Below are positions 33,970 to 44,585 of a stretch of DNA of 64,000 nt, in pieces. This stretch comes from Vandiemenella viatica. Its lineage: Eukaryota > Arthropoda > Insecta > Orthoptera > Morabidae. Made by a program: the position numbers and the translations under genes. The stretch is from the NCBI GenBank assembly GCA_031002005.1, contig JARYHS010008074.1:275591930-275655929 (forward strand), written 5' to 3'. Each line of letters opens with the position of its first letter. Position 1 is the first letter of the stretch. The notes below the pieces were generated by a model. It saw nothing but the letters and a program-made list of their open reading frames with translations, was not told the origin of the DNA and did not search any database.

Positions 33970-36360
33970 ATATGGCTTTCAAAATCTCAGCACTTAATTG
34001 TGACTTTTCTGATGTCCACACTTTATTTACCGTAGAAAAAACGCGTTCAGTTTCAGCATTAGTTACTGGCAAGGTAAGTGCGTATTCTACCATTTTTAGT
34101 GCATTAATGTGTGGAACATGGTTTGTCTTACCATTTGATCTCTATTGTGACATTTGCTTTTAAACTTTTCCTCGTCAATATCTCTTTTTAATAATGATAC
34201 GTCATTAAAAAGATCATTTTCGGAAATATTTCTATATGGAAAATTTTGAGTAATATTATCAAAAGATTTTTGAACATAAATCCAATTAAGTTCTTTTTTT
34301 AATTAACCCAATTAAAATGTTCAAGATCATATAATGTACGGTCCACTCTTCTAAATAAACTATGCAGTTACTTTAGAACTTTCTAACGTGATTCACGATA
34401 TCTGCACGACTTATTAAACCTTGTACTTCTAGCTCGATGATTCTATTACGGGTTGTTAAAGGAGGAAAAATATTTTCAAATCGCTCTTGAAACTGAAATC
34501 TTAAATTATTAACTTCATTTGCTACTTCGATTGCAGAAATTTTGTCACCTTCAATACGTTTTATAGCGTTTTGAAAAAGAGCTGCTTGATTGTGTACAAG
34601 TCAGGTAATAGAGGATATAGGTTCCCTTTGTAGGAGTTTCACTAAGGATGATAGAGTAGTGATAGTGGGAGGTGCCGGAAATAGTATTGATAGAAACGCG
34701 AGTTATAGTATAGAGAGTGACCTGAGGAAGGTGGTGAAGGAGGCACAGCATACCAGGGTGAGCTCATGCAGGTCCTAAGTCGCCATGACCGGCCACAATT
34801 GAACTATAGTTTGGTAGTGTAGTTTGGGACCCTCATTTTACGTATCAAATACAGGAGTTGGAGAGGGTGCAAAAAAGGGCTGCTAGATTTGTTTCTGGAA
34901 ATTATCGCAGAATGCAATCAGTGACGGATATGATAAAGGAGCTGGAATGGGATTCATTGCAAGACAGGAGGAGAATGAGAAGGGTCATGGGAGTGTACAG
35001 GGCATATACTGGCGATGAGGCATGGAAAGATATTGCAATAGGTATGAAAAGTAGTGCATGGAAGGGAAAAGATGACCATGACCACAAGCTGGCATTCGAT
35101 TTCAGGCACAAGGGTGTGGGAAGATTCTCTTTTTTAGGTAAGGGTGTCAGGGATTGGAATGTGTTACCAAGAGAAATGATGAATAATTTACCGAAAACTT
35201 TGAAGGAATTTAAAGATAAAATGTGTAGAGGGCAAATGTAGGTGGGTGCAGGATAGGGGGAAGATGGGTGTGTAGGGATATTGCCACCGTAGCCTGTGCT
35301 CCATTGCAATTAAATAAATTAAATCTAGCCAAATTTCTGAAGATTCTTTTTCAAAAAATCTTCTGAAATTCTAGGATATTTTTCCTGTGATTGAAATTAG
35401 GACTTCAAAGGATCGTACGTTTTCAAAATTCTTTCGACAGCTGGCAAAAGAGCTAACCAGCGCGTTTTACTGTATCCAAGAATTTTCTGGAAGTCGACTT
35501 CCGCAGTTTCACAAAATTCTTTAAGCATTTCAACGCGCACAGTGTATATATAGAAATAAGAATATATTATAATAACAATATTTTCCACATCTACAGGCAA
35601 AAAGTCAACAGCTGTTTGAATGGCGTTCTGTATTATGTGCGCTGCACAACCAAAACCAATGTTTTGATTAAGGTTTTTGTTTAATTTATATAAAAAAAAA
35701 TTTATTTGTACCTCTTCTACCTTTTCCTCCAAAATTTGTGTTCGTGTTGTCTGCACAATATGCAGTCATTTTATGCTTTAATTTCCAAAATATTATTAAT
35801 GGAATTGAAAATTATTTCAGAAGTTTCGCCGAGAAAAGAAACGAAATCTAAAATTCTAATATTTTTTCGTTTCCCAATCAAAAAATCGAATAACGGTTGA
35901 AAACAACTTTATATCCTTATGATTAGATGCGTCAGAATATATGGAAATAAATTTAAAAAATCTAGATTTTCGTTTAACTCTGAAAATTCATATGGGGAAA
36001 GCACATTACACACCATTGCTTCAGATTTTGTTCTAGCACAGGCAAATTGTTTGTTGAATAACTTTTTGATAACTTGCGATGTACAGTCTATAGATCTGAA
36101 GGAATGATTATGATTGATGGCATGAAAAGTCCTTCTGCTAATGCTAATTTCTTTACTTCGTCTCCATAAGCTGTTTTCAAAACAAAAAAATCCTGTATAT
36201 TGGAGGATGATGCAGCAGTATTTAAATATCTTTTATGTTTCTGCGTCTCCAAATGCTTTGAAATATCATTCTTCACCATGTAATCACTTTAGGTTTTTTT
36301 AATAAAAGGAAATTCACTTCTTAGCTCATCGTTGAATTTGCATCCTCTTTTCTTACTCAT
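33970..36360 (-). pseudogene. hAT transposase, fragmented
   Basis: Minus-strand pieces in order are: 36279-36088 (HLETQKHKRYLNTAASSSN, the end of an N-terminal zinc-finger region); 35756-35397 (GFGCAAHIIQNAIQTAVDFL, then GYSKTRWLALLPAVERIL, the conserved hAT catalytic and insertion-domain motifs); and about 34085-33975 (LPVTNAETERVFSTVNKVWT, the C-terminal dimerisation motif). The enzyme would excise and join hAT DNA. Stops near 35390 and 36290, several frameshifts and the LINE insertion show that it is dead. Residue spacing suggests most of the original about 600-residue protein is represented. Confidence 0.85.
34595..35320 (+). mobile_element. internally deleted CR1-like LINE copy
   Basis: The first part (34620-34770) encodes DDRVVIVGGAGNSIDRN and further residues, similar in style to ORF1-type esterase-like regions of insect LINEs. 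The second part (34855-35241) is the C-terminus of ORF2: LERVQKRAARFVSGNYRR, WDSLQDRRR, then FSFLGKGVRDWNVLPREM. Everything between, including the whole RT, is missing. The 3' UTR ends GCTCCATTGCAATTAAATAA. A second copy of this 3' end is at 45541-45990. Confidence 0.75.
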
Positions 36361-37177
36361 TACAGTACGCCAAAAACCTAAAAAAAGAATTATATTATAT
36401 TCTAAATTATTATATATATATATATATTACTTTACATCACAGTAAGTAGGTACATAATTTTATTGTTAGTTTATAAATTAAGTTAATTTGATTGTTATAA
36501 AGTAAATTTAATTTTTAAAAAAATTTTAATCCCTTATTTCTTTCTAAATAATAACAATACTAACTTATATTATTTTTCCTCTGAATTTTCCGTGATGTAA
36601 GTCGTAAGTGTCACTTTCGAGGCCGGCGCTATACTTTTAGCCGCCTCTATAAAATACAGTATAAATAATACGAGTACTGTCTTCAAAATTCAAGAAAATT
36701 TATGTATTTATGAAATAAATTACTTGCCTAAATTATCTTAATAGCTGCTTTGTTAACATCACTTATTTAACTAGCACTAACATGCAGCACGATGTATATC
36801 GCATTAGAGGCAGTTACAAAATGCCAGTGTCGAGAAATGTCATTGTTCATTAAGTTAAACAATGGTGATCGAAATGCTAACAACTGATCAAGAATGCGAC
36901 TTGATAATCACTTCTCGATAATCAGTCGTCAACAATTATTTGTTTTTATTAAAATTTATAAAATTAACAAAATTAATATAAAATTCATATCCTGGCTTAA
37001 TAGCCACATGGCCGCCGAAAGCCGTATATTCCCTTCCCGTTCTCCCTCCGTTGCCTAGCTTGTTATGCATTCTTTCAAAAAACTGGGACTTTTAAAACGC
37101 GGTGGGACGCGGGACAAATTGTTAAAAATCGGGACGGTCCCGCCAAAAGCAGTACGTCTGGTCACCTTAGTTTAGGG

Positions 37178-37424
37178 ACCTTCGAGATGCACGGAAAAGC
37201 CTATTGCGTAAATGTGTCCACTAAAAGGGACAGTGCCAACAATTTTACTGGTGACAAGGTGCTACTACCATGGAGGAAAGAAATATAGGGAGACGACGCA
37301 AGAGACCTATACCACGCATTGAAGTGACGCCGGACTGAGAAGGAGTGGCTTGGCAGCACCCATACAGACACGGGGTATATATACAAAAACCTCAAGGGGA
37401 CTCTAGGATAAACGTGACGCCGCA
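37178..37424. other. unassigned short interval
   Basis: A single minus-strand open stretch without known motif. Nothing supported. Confidence 0.3.
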
Positions 37425-37815
37425 ATCTGGTGATGAATTATTATGTAACTCGATGAGACAAATAAAAAATGAAGAATAAAATTTTTTGATATTCTGCTTC
37501 CTTTCGAGATATTCTGTCTCAAATGTGAGATTATTGCGGTTTAAATTCATAAGAAAAAATTAGTCAAAGTAAAATTTGTTGATGGATTCTAATTTAAAAA
37601 GACGAGGCAAATGAAAAATAAAGAATAAAAATTTTTGATGTCTCGCCTAGTTCTCGAAATATACTGTCTCAAAAGTGAGGTGTCTTAAGTTGAAATGCAG
37701 AAGAAATATTTCGCAAAAGTCAAATCTGATGATGGATTCTTCTGTAACACGATGAAAAAAAAAATCGAAAATAAAGAATAACATATTTCGATATCTTGCT
37801 TAGTTTTCGGGATAT
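37425..37815. repeat. tandem repeat, period about 150 bp, 2.6 copies
   Basis: Units begin near 37430, 37580 and 37730 and share GATGGATTCT (first unit altered), GACGAGGCAAATGAAAAATA-like and AAAGAATAAAA segments followed by a TCTCGAAATATACTGTCTCA-like end. Confidence 0.8.
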
Positions 37816-37819
37816 ACAA

Positions 37820-38860
37820 ATTGAGGGGATTGGGTTGGGACGCGGCCTGGACAAAAAATTAATTCTGCCAAAGCCACAATGAATTACATGATGGACATAC
37901 AGAATGGATATTTCAGTTTTATTACAACCACTTGTGGTTAGGTTGAAGTTCGGCCTAGACCAGAATAAAAATAGTTATCTTTTTACCATACTTCGTAGGC
38001 TTAATGGGGAATAGCTGGAAGTCGTTTCCATCGCGAAACACGTTTTGTCACTAGCATGGATCTCATGAAATTACTAACAATAATAGCTAAATTCTTTACC
38101 CCTTCTGGAACAACAAAACCATTCTGTTACAGACTGCGTTTAGACCTAACCACAATCTCCATTAAATTGCCGCTACAGAATCAAACTATGTTGACACACC
38201 CACATACGCATATTTGAATTGCAAACTGCATTTGGGGTAACAACACAGTTTGCTTCATCAAGATTCCTAGGTTCCATAGCATAATTTAACACATTTAATT
38301 TCATCATACACTGTCAGTATAAACTACAACGTGACGAAAGAAATCGTAATACTAAATTCACTGAATCGCGATGTAAAAATCACCCCTTTAAATCTCATTT
38401 TCAACACTCATTAAAAAGTAATGCTAGTCTATTATGTGCAAAAAAGCAGTGCATGCTGATTTTCTACACTACACCAACAAAAATTTGAGAACAAGGTTAT
38501 CCCATTGAGAGCTATGACTAATATTTATAGACAGGCTCCAAAGTTTGCAATTCCTACTGTACACTTCAAGAACAATTATTAGAATGCAACTTACTTATGA
38601 AATGATATTAAAGGTTCTTTCCTCTCTTGCCTATTTGTGCAACCATATGCAACACAAGAAGGCATTATATAAAACTTAGACACATTACAAAATGAAATAA
38701 TCACAGCATCAAACGCAATGTGAACTTTGCATTTTTATGTGTTCACAACATGGCTGCTGCCGCCACCGCGCATGCGCGAGAGTTTAGATCGGGCGTCACA
38801 GATTCAACGTAATTTTTCCTTCATATATTTCCTTCCTCCATGGCTACTATGTGCGTCTGT
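37820..38860. other. repeat-derived interval
   Basis: This contains 38085-38410, the direct-repeat partner of 31780-32110, and a short match to the 30846 repeat near 37930. A CpG-rich patch at 38755-38800 (GCCGCCACCGCGCATGCGCG) stands out, but I see no gene attached to it. Confidence 0.5.
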
Positions 38861-39198
38861 GGGTACACTCGATGTCTATTATAATTATAGTCTCTGCTCG
38901 ATGCCGTGCACAAATTTCTCCACTACCCCACTACGCGGAAGTGACGTCGAAACAAATGCACCGTTACTGAGATGGATGCCGCAGAACGAATTTCCCGTAA
39001 ACTGTTTTCTCTTGGTACAGGCCGAATTTCAACCTAACCAAGACAACTATCACAAAACGAACCTCTTTAGGTTGATATGAATCCTGTACCGATAATGTTT
39101 GCAGAGCTGCTACACTCGATGCTGTATATAAGTATCGTTATCGTGATTTCTGCATGCCGGGGTAGTGGGGAGATTTGTGCATGAAATCGAGTGTACCC
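38861..39198. mobile_element. MITE with inverted ends
   Basis: GGGTACACTCGAT at the left pairs with ATCGAGTGTACCC at the right, and GTGCACAAATTTCTCCACTA (38907 region) with TAGTGGGGAGATTTGTGCAT inside the right end. No clear duplication at the borders. Non-coding. Confidence 0.7.
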
Positions 39199-39239
39199 TA
39201 CTGATACAAAGGATACAGGAAAACTAGCCGTGGGCAGAG

Positions 39240-40200
39240 GTTGACACTGACCTTGTGAGTTGTTCCTCCGCAGGTGTCATACAAAATGTTAAAACGGGCT
39301 GTAATGACCTCTCATGGCAATACAGGATAGACAATGGTTCCCCAGACCGTGGATCAAGCAGTCCAACATGGCTTGCGGTAACGCGTCCCATTGCTGGATA
39401 AGCTTCCTTTGGAAATCATCAGTGGTTCGTGGTGGTTGTTTTAGCATAGCAATCCTTCGTCGTATAGAATCACATGCAGGTTCAGTTGTATTTATGTCCA
39501 GGGAGCGAGCTGGACACTCTAGACGTCTGATGTCCTTACGTTTGCAAATACTCGTCTATCAGGTCCTTTGTGGATGGAAATTATCATGTATCAGATAGCA
39601 CCCAGCTTAATATGCATCTTAAAAAACCACTTAAACTGTTGTCCCTACAGACAGCAGCTGTCGCAGTACCACTACAATATACATGCAGAAGTGTAAGTGC
39701 TAATAACTTAATGCCGCACCAGGATCCGTTAAATGGGTTCATTTCCACATATTGCCAAGGTTGTAACATGTATTAGTCGAACGCCAGATGAGCAAACGGC
39801 TCCTAGGTCAATTAACGCTGAGCAAGATACAATATTCGACGGGCCACGTGGTAACTTATCATACCAATTGCCTAACATTATCCCGCTGGGAACGGCTCTG
39901 CTTTCCCGTTAATACCTTCTAGTCGCTGAGCAGCTCGTCGACCATCGACTCCACGTAGAGCCCTAGCGTTAATCTCACGAAGGAGGATTGCCTGTTACCC
40001 GTCACCGCTTGTCAACAGAGTAGAGGGAAACCTGCTTCCTGGCGCGCTTTCGAATTGGATGAATAGCTTATGCGGCAAAGTAGTCTCACTTTAGTGCAGC
40101 TACTCGTAGAGCAATCCGATACCGTAGATCGCATATTACAGACATCTCGTCACAAAATTGTGCTCGACATAACCATTAATTATCTAATCTCGTGCTGGAA
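39240..40200 (-). mobile_element. Tc1-like transposon remnant
   Basis: A recognisable transposase C-terminus lies at 39520-39300. Upstream sequence on the same strand to about 40200 is the likely remainder, too decayed for a continuous frame. Boundaries approximate. Confidence 0.6.
39300..39520 (-). pseudogene. Tc1-like transposase C-terminal fragment
   Basis: The minus strand reads CPARSLDINTTEPACDSIRR then IAMLKQPPRTTDDFQRKLIQ then QWDALPQAMLDCLI. In Tc1 transposases this is WPARSPDLNPIEHLWDxLxR, followed by the terminal helices. The usual SPDLNPIEH is degraded to SLDINTTEP, so the third catalytic position is altered. Confidence 0.78.
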
Positions 40201-41180
40201 AACGACCTGATGAACGCTTACCAGTAAAGCTGTGAACCTGTAAATGCAGCAAGCACTAATGTTGATCAATGTTTATGCAATAATAGCTACTCAACATTTT
40301 ATAAGGCATTACGCGCATAAGTTCTATTCCTGCTGTTAATTGTTACAGTAATGTAGCATCTATATGGAGAGTTTGGTTTAGTTTTAATAGTACTGTGATG
40401 AGATTATTGACAATTTTAAAGGTATTTCGTCGTTTAATGCCAAAGTGTTTAGATAAAACTCTTGTAGATTAAGACGTCTATCCCGAATGAATATAGAAAA
40501 AAACTATTAACAAACATGGGTTTTAATAAATATACTGAGTAAAGGTGCTGGAATCACCACTAGAACAACTGGTGTACGAATCTGTATACGCTGCTAAATC
40601 TTGATTAATTATCTACTGTCAAATAAAAGATTTTACCTTCTCTTGGATTAAACGATAGCTCGCTAGGCTTGACTTCGTCTCTTTTGATTCTTTAACAAAA
40701 TTAAAATGCAGGTAGAAAGTAGTAGAAGGACATTGTATGCAAAATGATAGCATGATTCTTGTCAGCTATTACAAAAAAGAAAGGCCTTCTGGATATGATC
40801 CAGCAAATGTATGGATGTAAAAGGGACTTACGTCAAAGCAGAATAGCAACTGAACTACGTCAAATACGTACTTTTATTCCTAGAACAAAATCAGGAAATT
40901 TCAAATTCTTCTATGAATGTTGAATCTACTCTGACAACTTTTTCAGTGAGTATAATTTTTTTATTCATAAATCCGTGTACTACTATTTTTGATATGTATT
41001 GGAATTATTATGGCCTCATATTTTTCTGTCTTTTTAAGCTATTTTATTGCTTTATATGAATTATCGTTTCTACAATATACATTTTCTTTGGGATTTGAGA
41101 CATATTTCTCCAATTATAGCGTATAAAGAGTGGTCAGAAATTCACTGATCGGCGGGTAAGGGCAGTGTTGAGGACGTTGC
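40200..41180. other. unassigned interval
   Basis: AT-rich. No coding, RNA or repeat feature recognised. Confidence 0.4.
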
Positions 41181-41339
41181 ACAAGCGAAATAAATAAAAT
41201 AAAAAAAAGAATCTAGTAAAAGTCGTACAGTTTCTGAATTATCCGCAGCTAAAATTGGCCAATAAGAGAGATGTGCGGGCGAATTCAAACAGCCTTCCAC
41301 AGGCGGTATTGCAAAGCGTACTCGAAGCATGGGACCGCC

Positions 41340-41470
41340 AAAGAAAGCGAAAAGAAAAACTCTCTTCGGAAGCGGGGATCGAACCTGCAACCTTCAGATT
41401 GAGAGTTTGGAGTCTAACAAACTACAATTTCTTTCTTTTTAGAAGCCACTAGGGCGGATTGTTTGTTAGT
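41340..41470 (-). mobile_element. tRNA-like SINE head, distinct family
   Basis: The minus strand gives TAGTTTGTTAGACTCC, then CTCAATCTGAAGGTTGCAGG, then TTCGATCCCCGC: an anticodon-arm-like segment and a perfect B box (GGTTCGATCCC). The acceptor ends do not pair as in a true tRNA, so it is probably a SINE or tRNA-derived fragment. The associated body may extend to about 41185. Confidence 0.5.
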
Positions 41471-41930
41471 AATCAGAATTAATAAATAATCCGCAAAATT
41501 TTTCGGGAAGTCGGTTGTGGGTCTAAAGGATTTTTTTTATGGGAATTGGTTTCGAATTAGTTGATCTGCTTGCTAGATTAATCTTTAATTTTTGTACAAA
41601 AATCGTTTAATTACTGGCAAAAAAAAGTCTGCAAACTTAACTTATTAGCTGCAAAGAAGCTTCTTTTATTCCATGTAATCGTATTTCACTAGATTTCAAT
41701 CGCAACATTTTTATTGATTAACGTGAATATCTATGCTACTATTTTGCAACAATAAAAAAAAATTGAAAAAAAAAACAATAAACCCATTACCACCGTTTGT
41801 AACGTAACTTTCTCTGCTGCAAAAAGCCTGTTCTTATTCAAAGAAGTTGTAAACATTTTGGTAACTTTTTTTTAGTGCTTTTCTCGTATTTCACAACCAG
41901 ACAAATATTATCGGCCATTTCAATCATTAA
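41470..41930. other. unassigned AT-rich interval
   Basis: Nothing recognised. Confidence 0.4.
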
Positions 41931-42490
41931 ATGATGTGGCTTCTTAGAGTTAAGAGTTCAGGTACAGCTTGACCATTCCTCTCCAGATTGAACGATCTTG
42001 GACGATCCTCTGCCAGTTAAATCCAACAACACTTCGTATGTCCTTGTTCCAACGGTATGGTGGTCATCCTCTCGGTCTCTGATGATCTCTTGGTCTCTAC
42101 TATAACTCTGCTTGTGTACATCTTCCATCTGTCATCCAAACAACATGGTAGCCCGATGCCACTTCAACGAAGCTCTTTTCTCCAAGATGTCTGTGACTCC
42201 CATGGGCGCCGGGAGGGGGATGCAGGGGGATGCAAGGGGTTGCACTTGCACCCCCCTGGCATCCCGGGTCGCCGTCTGGGCAGTAGTAGAGCTAAAAAAA
42301 AAGGTTGCCCAGCCCGGAATTTTTGGGCCGATAGGGGGGGAGGGTCACCAATGAAGCCCTGGTGCACCCCCCTAGAAACAATCCTGCCGGCGCCCATGGT
42401 GACTCCTGTGACTAATCTAATGTCGGTTGCTGTCTTCTTGAATTCTCTAGTTAAACCTGGCATTGATCTATCCATAGCTCGCTGTCCTAT
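41930..42490 (-). pseudogene. LINE C-terminal fragment, split by a MITE
   Basis: The minus strand reads RLRIGQRAMDRSMPGLTREF then TATDIRLVTGVTD on one side of the MITE, and SLKWHRATMLF and later LDLTGRGSSKIVQSGEEWSS on the other. This is the familiar tail of LINE ORF2 proteins (QRxMERxMLGxxxRD, IRxxTxVxDI, then a GRP-R-W segment). Several stops. Confidence 0.65.
42201..42398. mobile_element. hAT-type MITE, 198 bp, with perfect duplication
   Basis: The ends CATGGGCGCCGG and its reverse complement are exact. The flanking duplication is GTGACTCC (42193-42200 and 42399-42406), perfect. GC-rich body with long G and C tracts. Confidence 0.93.
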
Positions 42491-42499
42491 TCTAAGTCT

Positions 42500-42928
42500 G
42501 TCACAGACAAACGTATACGTCGAAAATATGAATATTGTTAAATTTTAATATAAAGTTAGATGAGTGAAAGGAGTAGTTGTAAATAAACTTCTATTGTAAT
42601 ATAAATGATGTGAAATGTTGTTACTTCTTTAAGGGAGCAGATTTGCAAGTTTACGCCATCAGATTTTAGGTAAGAAAAGCTTTTACTTCACTGGATTTGG
42701 CAAAACTATAGGAAAGTATTAGAAAAGGCTTAAGTAAATCTATAGCGATATCAAGTAACCACTGTCACTAGACAGGTCGCTGTTTCCTATTTTCAAATCA
42801 TATATTTACTTGCTGAAAAATCTCACTTGCATATCTCTTGTATGAAGCGTCTTCCTCGCTATCTTCGCCCCCGTTTCCTGACGGAAGCGGTACTTGCTAC
42901 TCGCAAAGTGCACTGCTCAGTACTAGAC
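42500..42928. other. presumed upstream/5' UTR region of the esterase exon
   Basis: AT-rich, then increasingly GC-rich after 42840. Two in-frame upstream ATGs (42827 and 42842) would add 34 or 29 residues before the signal peptide, which is unlikely for a secreted protein. No clear promoter element. Confidence 0.4.
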
Positions 42929-43183
42929 ATGCTCGCTCAGGGCATCTTGCTGTACGCTGCACTGTGTGTAGCCACCTGCGAAGCCTCTCACGGCCCGCCA
43001 CTGGTGCGTCGCAAGCGCATCGTAGGCGGCGAGCCGGCCCCACAGCCACCCGCTGACGATCCCGCCGTGGTGGTGTACCGTGAGGGAGACGCCGCCACGG
43101 TGAGGGGTGTACGTGAGGGCCCCTACTACGCCTTCCGGGGACTGCGCTACGGAGAACCTCCAGTCGGAAGGTTCCGATTGCAG
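42929..43183 (+). CDS. Secreted carboxylesterase-family protein, first coding exon (partial)
   Basis: This exon encodes the N-terminus of a carboxylesterase/cholinesterase-like (alpha/beta hydrolase) protein. Residues 1-17 (MLAQGILLYAALCVATC) form a signal peptide, so start 42929 is preferred to upstream in-frame Mets. RKRIVGGEPAP (residues 28-38) follows, then VVVYREGDAATVRGVREG and YYAFRGLRYGEPPVGRFRL (67-84), the canonical family entry motif F-x-G-I/L-x-Y-A/G-x-P-P-x-G-x-x-R-F. The exon ends CAG/GTAAAA in phase 0. The catalytic Ser (GESAG) and later exons were not found downstream here, so they lie beyond the window, across a gap, or are missing. Exon GC content is much higher than the surroundings, as expected for a true exon. 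It is related to insect secreted esterases and glutactin-like proteins; whether it hydrolyses substrate cannot be told. Confidence 0.85.
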
Positions 43184-44190
43184 GTAAAACAGTCGTTTAG
43201 GGGAGATCATGATTGAAACATAACTTTGTTAGATCATTCAAATTTTATTGTTAGTAACCTATATCGATATTCTTGACTGCAACTCTTTCATTTATCCTAA
43301 CAGAAACATGTTGAACAGCCCACTGCAAAATTCGTGACATGCGGTTCGTACCTAATACCAAGAAAAATTTAGTGCCAAAATTAAGATAAACATGCTTTAC
43401 TGAAACATACAATGATAGGCTGAAACAGAAAATTTACATGAATTGTATATCCATTGCATTATATTCTGAGATAGTAATTAATTAATTTAATTGCGATATA
43501 GCGCTGGCTGAGGTGGCAATTTCCGTACGCGTCCATTTTCACCTTTCTTGTTTGTCATAAACTATTCCAGTCTAGTTTCCTCACATCCCCCCCCCACCCC
43601 CCACCCCACTTTTTCCTTTGCGACTTTTAACTTTAAGCCTGTCAGTGTTTGAGGAGAATTATTCATCATTTCCATTAGTAATTTTTTTCTAATTCCTAAT
43701 TCAGGTCTCTACAAAATAAAAATTTTCCACTCTATTCTGCCAGAAAACAAGCGCAACCTTATGGTAATTGTCATTCTTCCCCTTCCATAAACTTGTCTCA
43801 ATGTTTCTACTACTATACGTTCTTTCCAAGATTCCTAACCAATATATGCATTGTATACTTCCAACACTCTACTCCCTACTCTTCGCTTCAAATGACTCCC
43901 AACCCAACTCTTTTATCATATCAATTTTCAACAGGGCTCTGCGGTTATTTCCAGAGGCAAATCCAGCTGTACCGCTTGCAACTACTGTATTTGAGACAAA
44001 AAGTTTTGGTCGAGTTACTATACTTCATACTCGAGCAATGGTCTGACTAAGGTTTTGTAACACAATCCTCTCACTTCACTGGTACCTCACCTCATTACCA
44101 GTCCAATATAGTAAAAGAAAAGATTTTGAATCCCCATAGTACCACTTAACTAAAGTGTGCGACCCTACAGAGTTTATTAGCGAAATTTAG
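43184..44190. other. presumed first intron of the esterase gene
   Basis: AT-rich, with C runs at 43585-43610. No second exon recognised. Confidence 0.5.
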
Positions 44191-44485
44191 CAGCGGTCTG
44201 GTGGCTCAGAGGTTAAGGTATATGACTAGGGATTGAAAAGTCCCCGGTTCAAATCTCTGTGTCGGCGAAGATTTTCGTAGGCACTTAACCCGATTTTCAA
44301 CTCTGGCATTGTGAAATGTGAAGTACGCCAGAACGCTTCCGTATTTCGGATTCCACGTTAAAATGTAGGTCTCCTGTAGCTGGAAGGACTACCAGGTTAG
44401 GTTAAGGCAGCTACGACAGGGGTGGAATACGCAGCCAATAGACCTCACCAGCTCACTGCGACCACGCAGACTCATTATTATTAAG
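44191..44485 (+). mobile_element. tRNA-derived SINE, second family
   Basis: The head has an A box TGGCTCAGAGGTTAAGG and a B box GGTTCAAATC 30-odd bases later. A roughly 200-bp tRNA-unrelated body follows, ending in an ATTATTATTAAG tail. It differs from the family at 28597/48814. No exact duplication found. Confidence 0.8.
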
Positions 44486-44585
44486 AAATCAAAAGTTAAC
44501 TTAAATATTTACACTTCATGTTCCTTCCAGGTTCTATAATCACAAACAACCTTATATTTGTGTACTTAATAAATTGAGTCTTTGT

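Larger units (their letters stand above)
33662..37169 (-). mobile_element. hAT-family transposon, 3.5 kb, with decayed transposase
   Basis: The termini are TAAACTGACCAG and, inward from the right, TAAGGTGACCAG (10 of 12), flanked by TTTTAGGG/GTTTAGGG (7 of 8; 33654-33661 and 37170-37177). GCGGGAC blocks are found inside both ends. A minus-strand transposase in pieces fills the interior, and a LINE derivative (34595-35320) has inserted in it. Confidence 0.9.

Noticed and set aside
37201..37425. 74-codon minus-strand frame between hAT and tandem repeat
   Set aside because: No recognised domain, and flanked by repeats on both sides.
38727..39080. 117-codon frame over a CpG-rich patch as a gene
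   Set aside because: It overlaps the MITE 38861-39198 and has no domain; the CpG patch alone is not enough.
41340..41470. A genuine tRNA gene
   Set aside because: The B box is perfect, but no acceptor-stem pairing or complete cloverleaf can be formed; treated as SINE/tRNA-derived.
43010..43035. RKRIVGG as a serine protease activation site
   Set aside because: The sequence after it is an esterase N-terminus (FRGLRYGEPPVGRF), with no trypsin-like WPWQ/His-loop sequence; kept only as an oddity.
42923..43210. Minus-strand 95-codon frame over the esterase exon
   Set aside because: Shadow of the real plus-strand exon in a GC-rich region; no homology.
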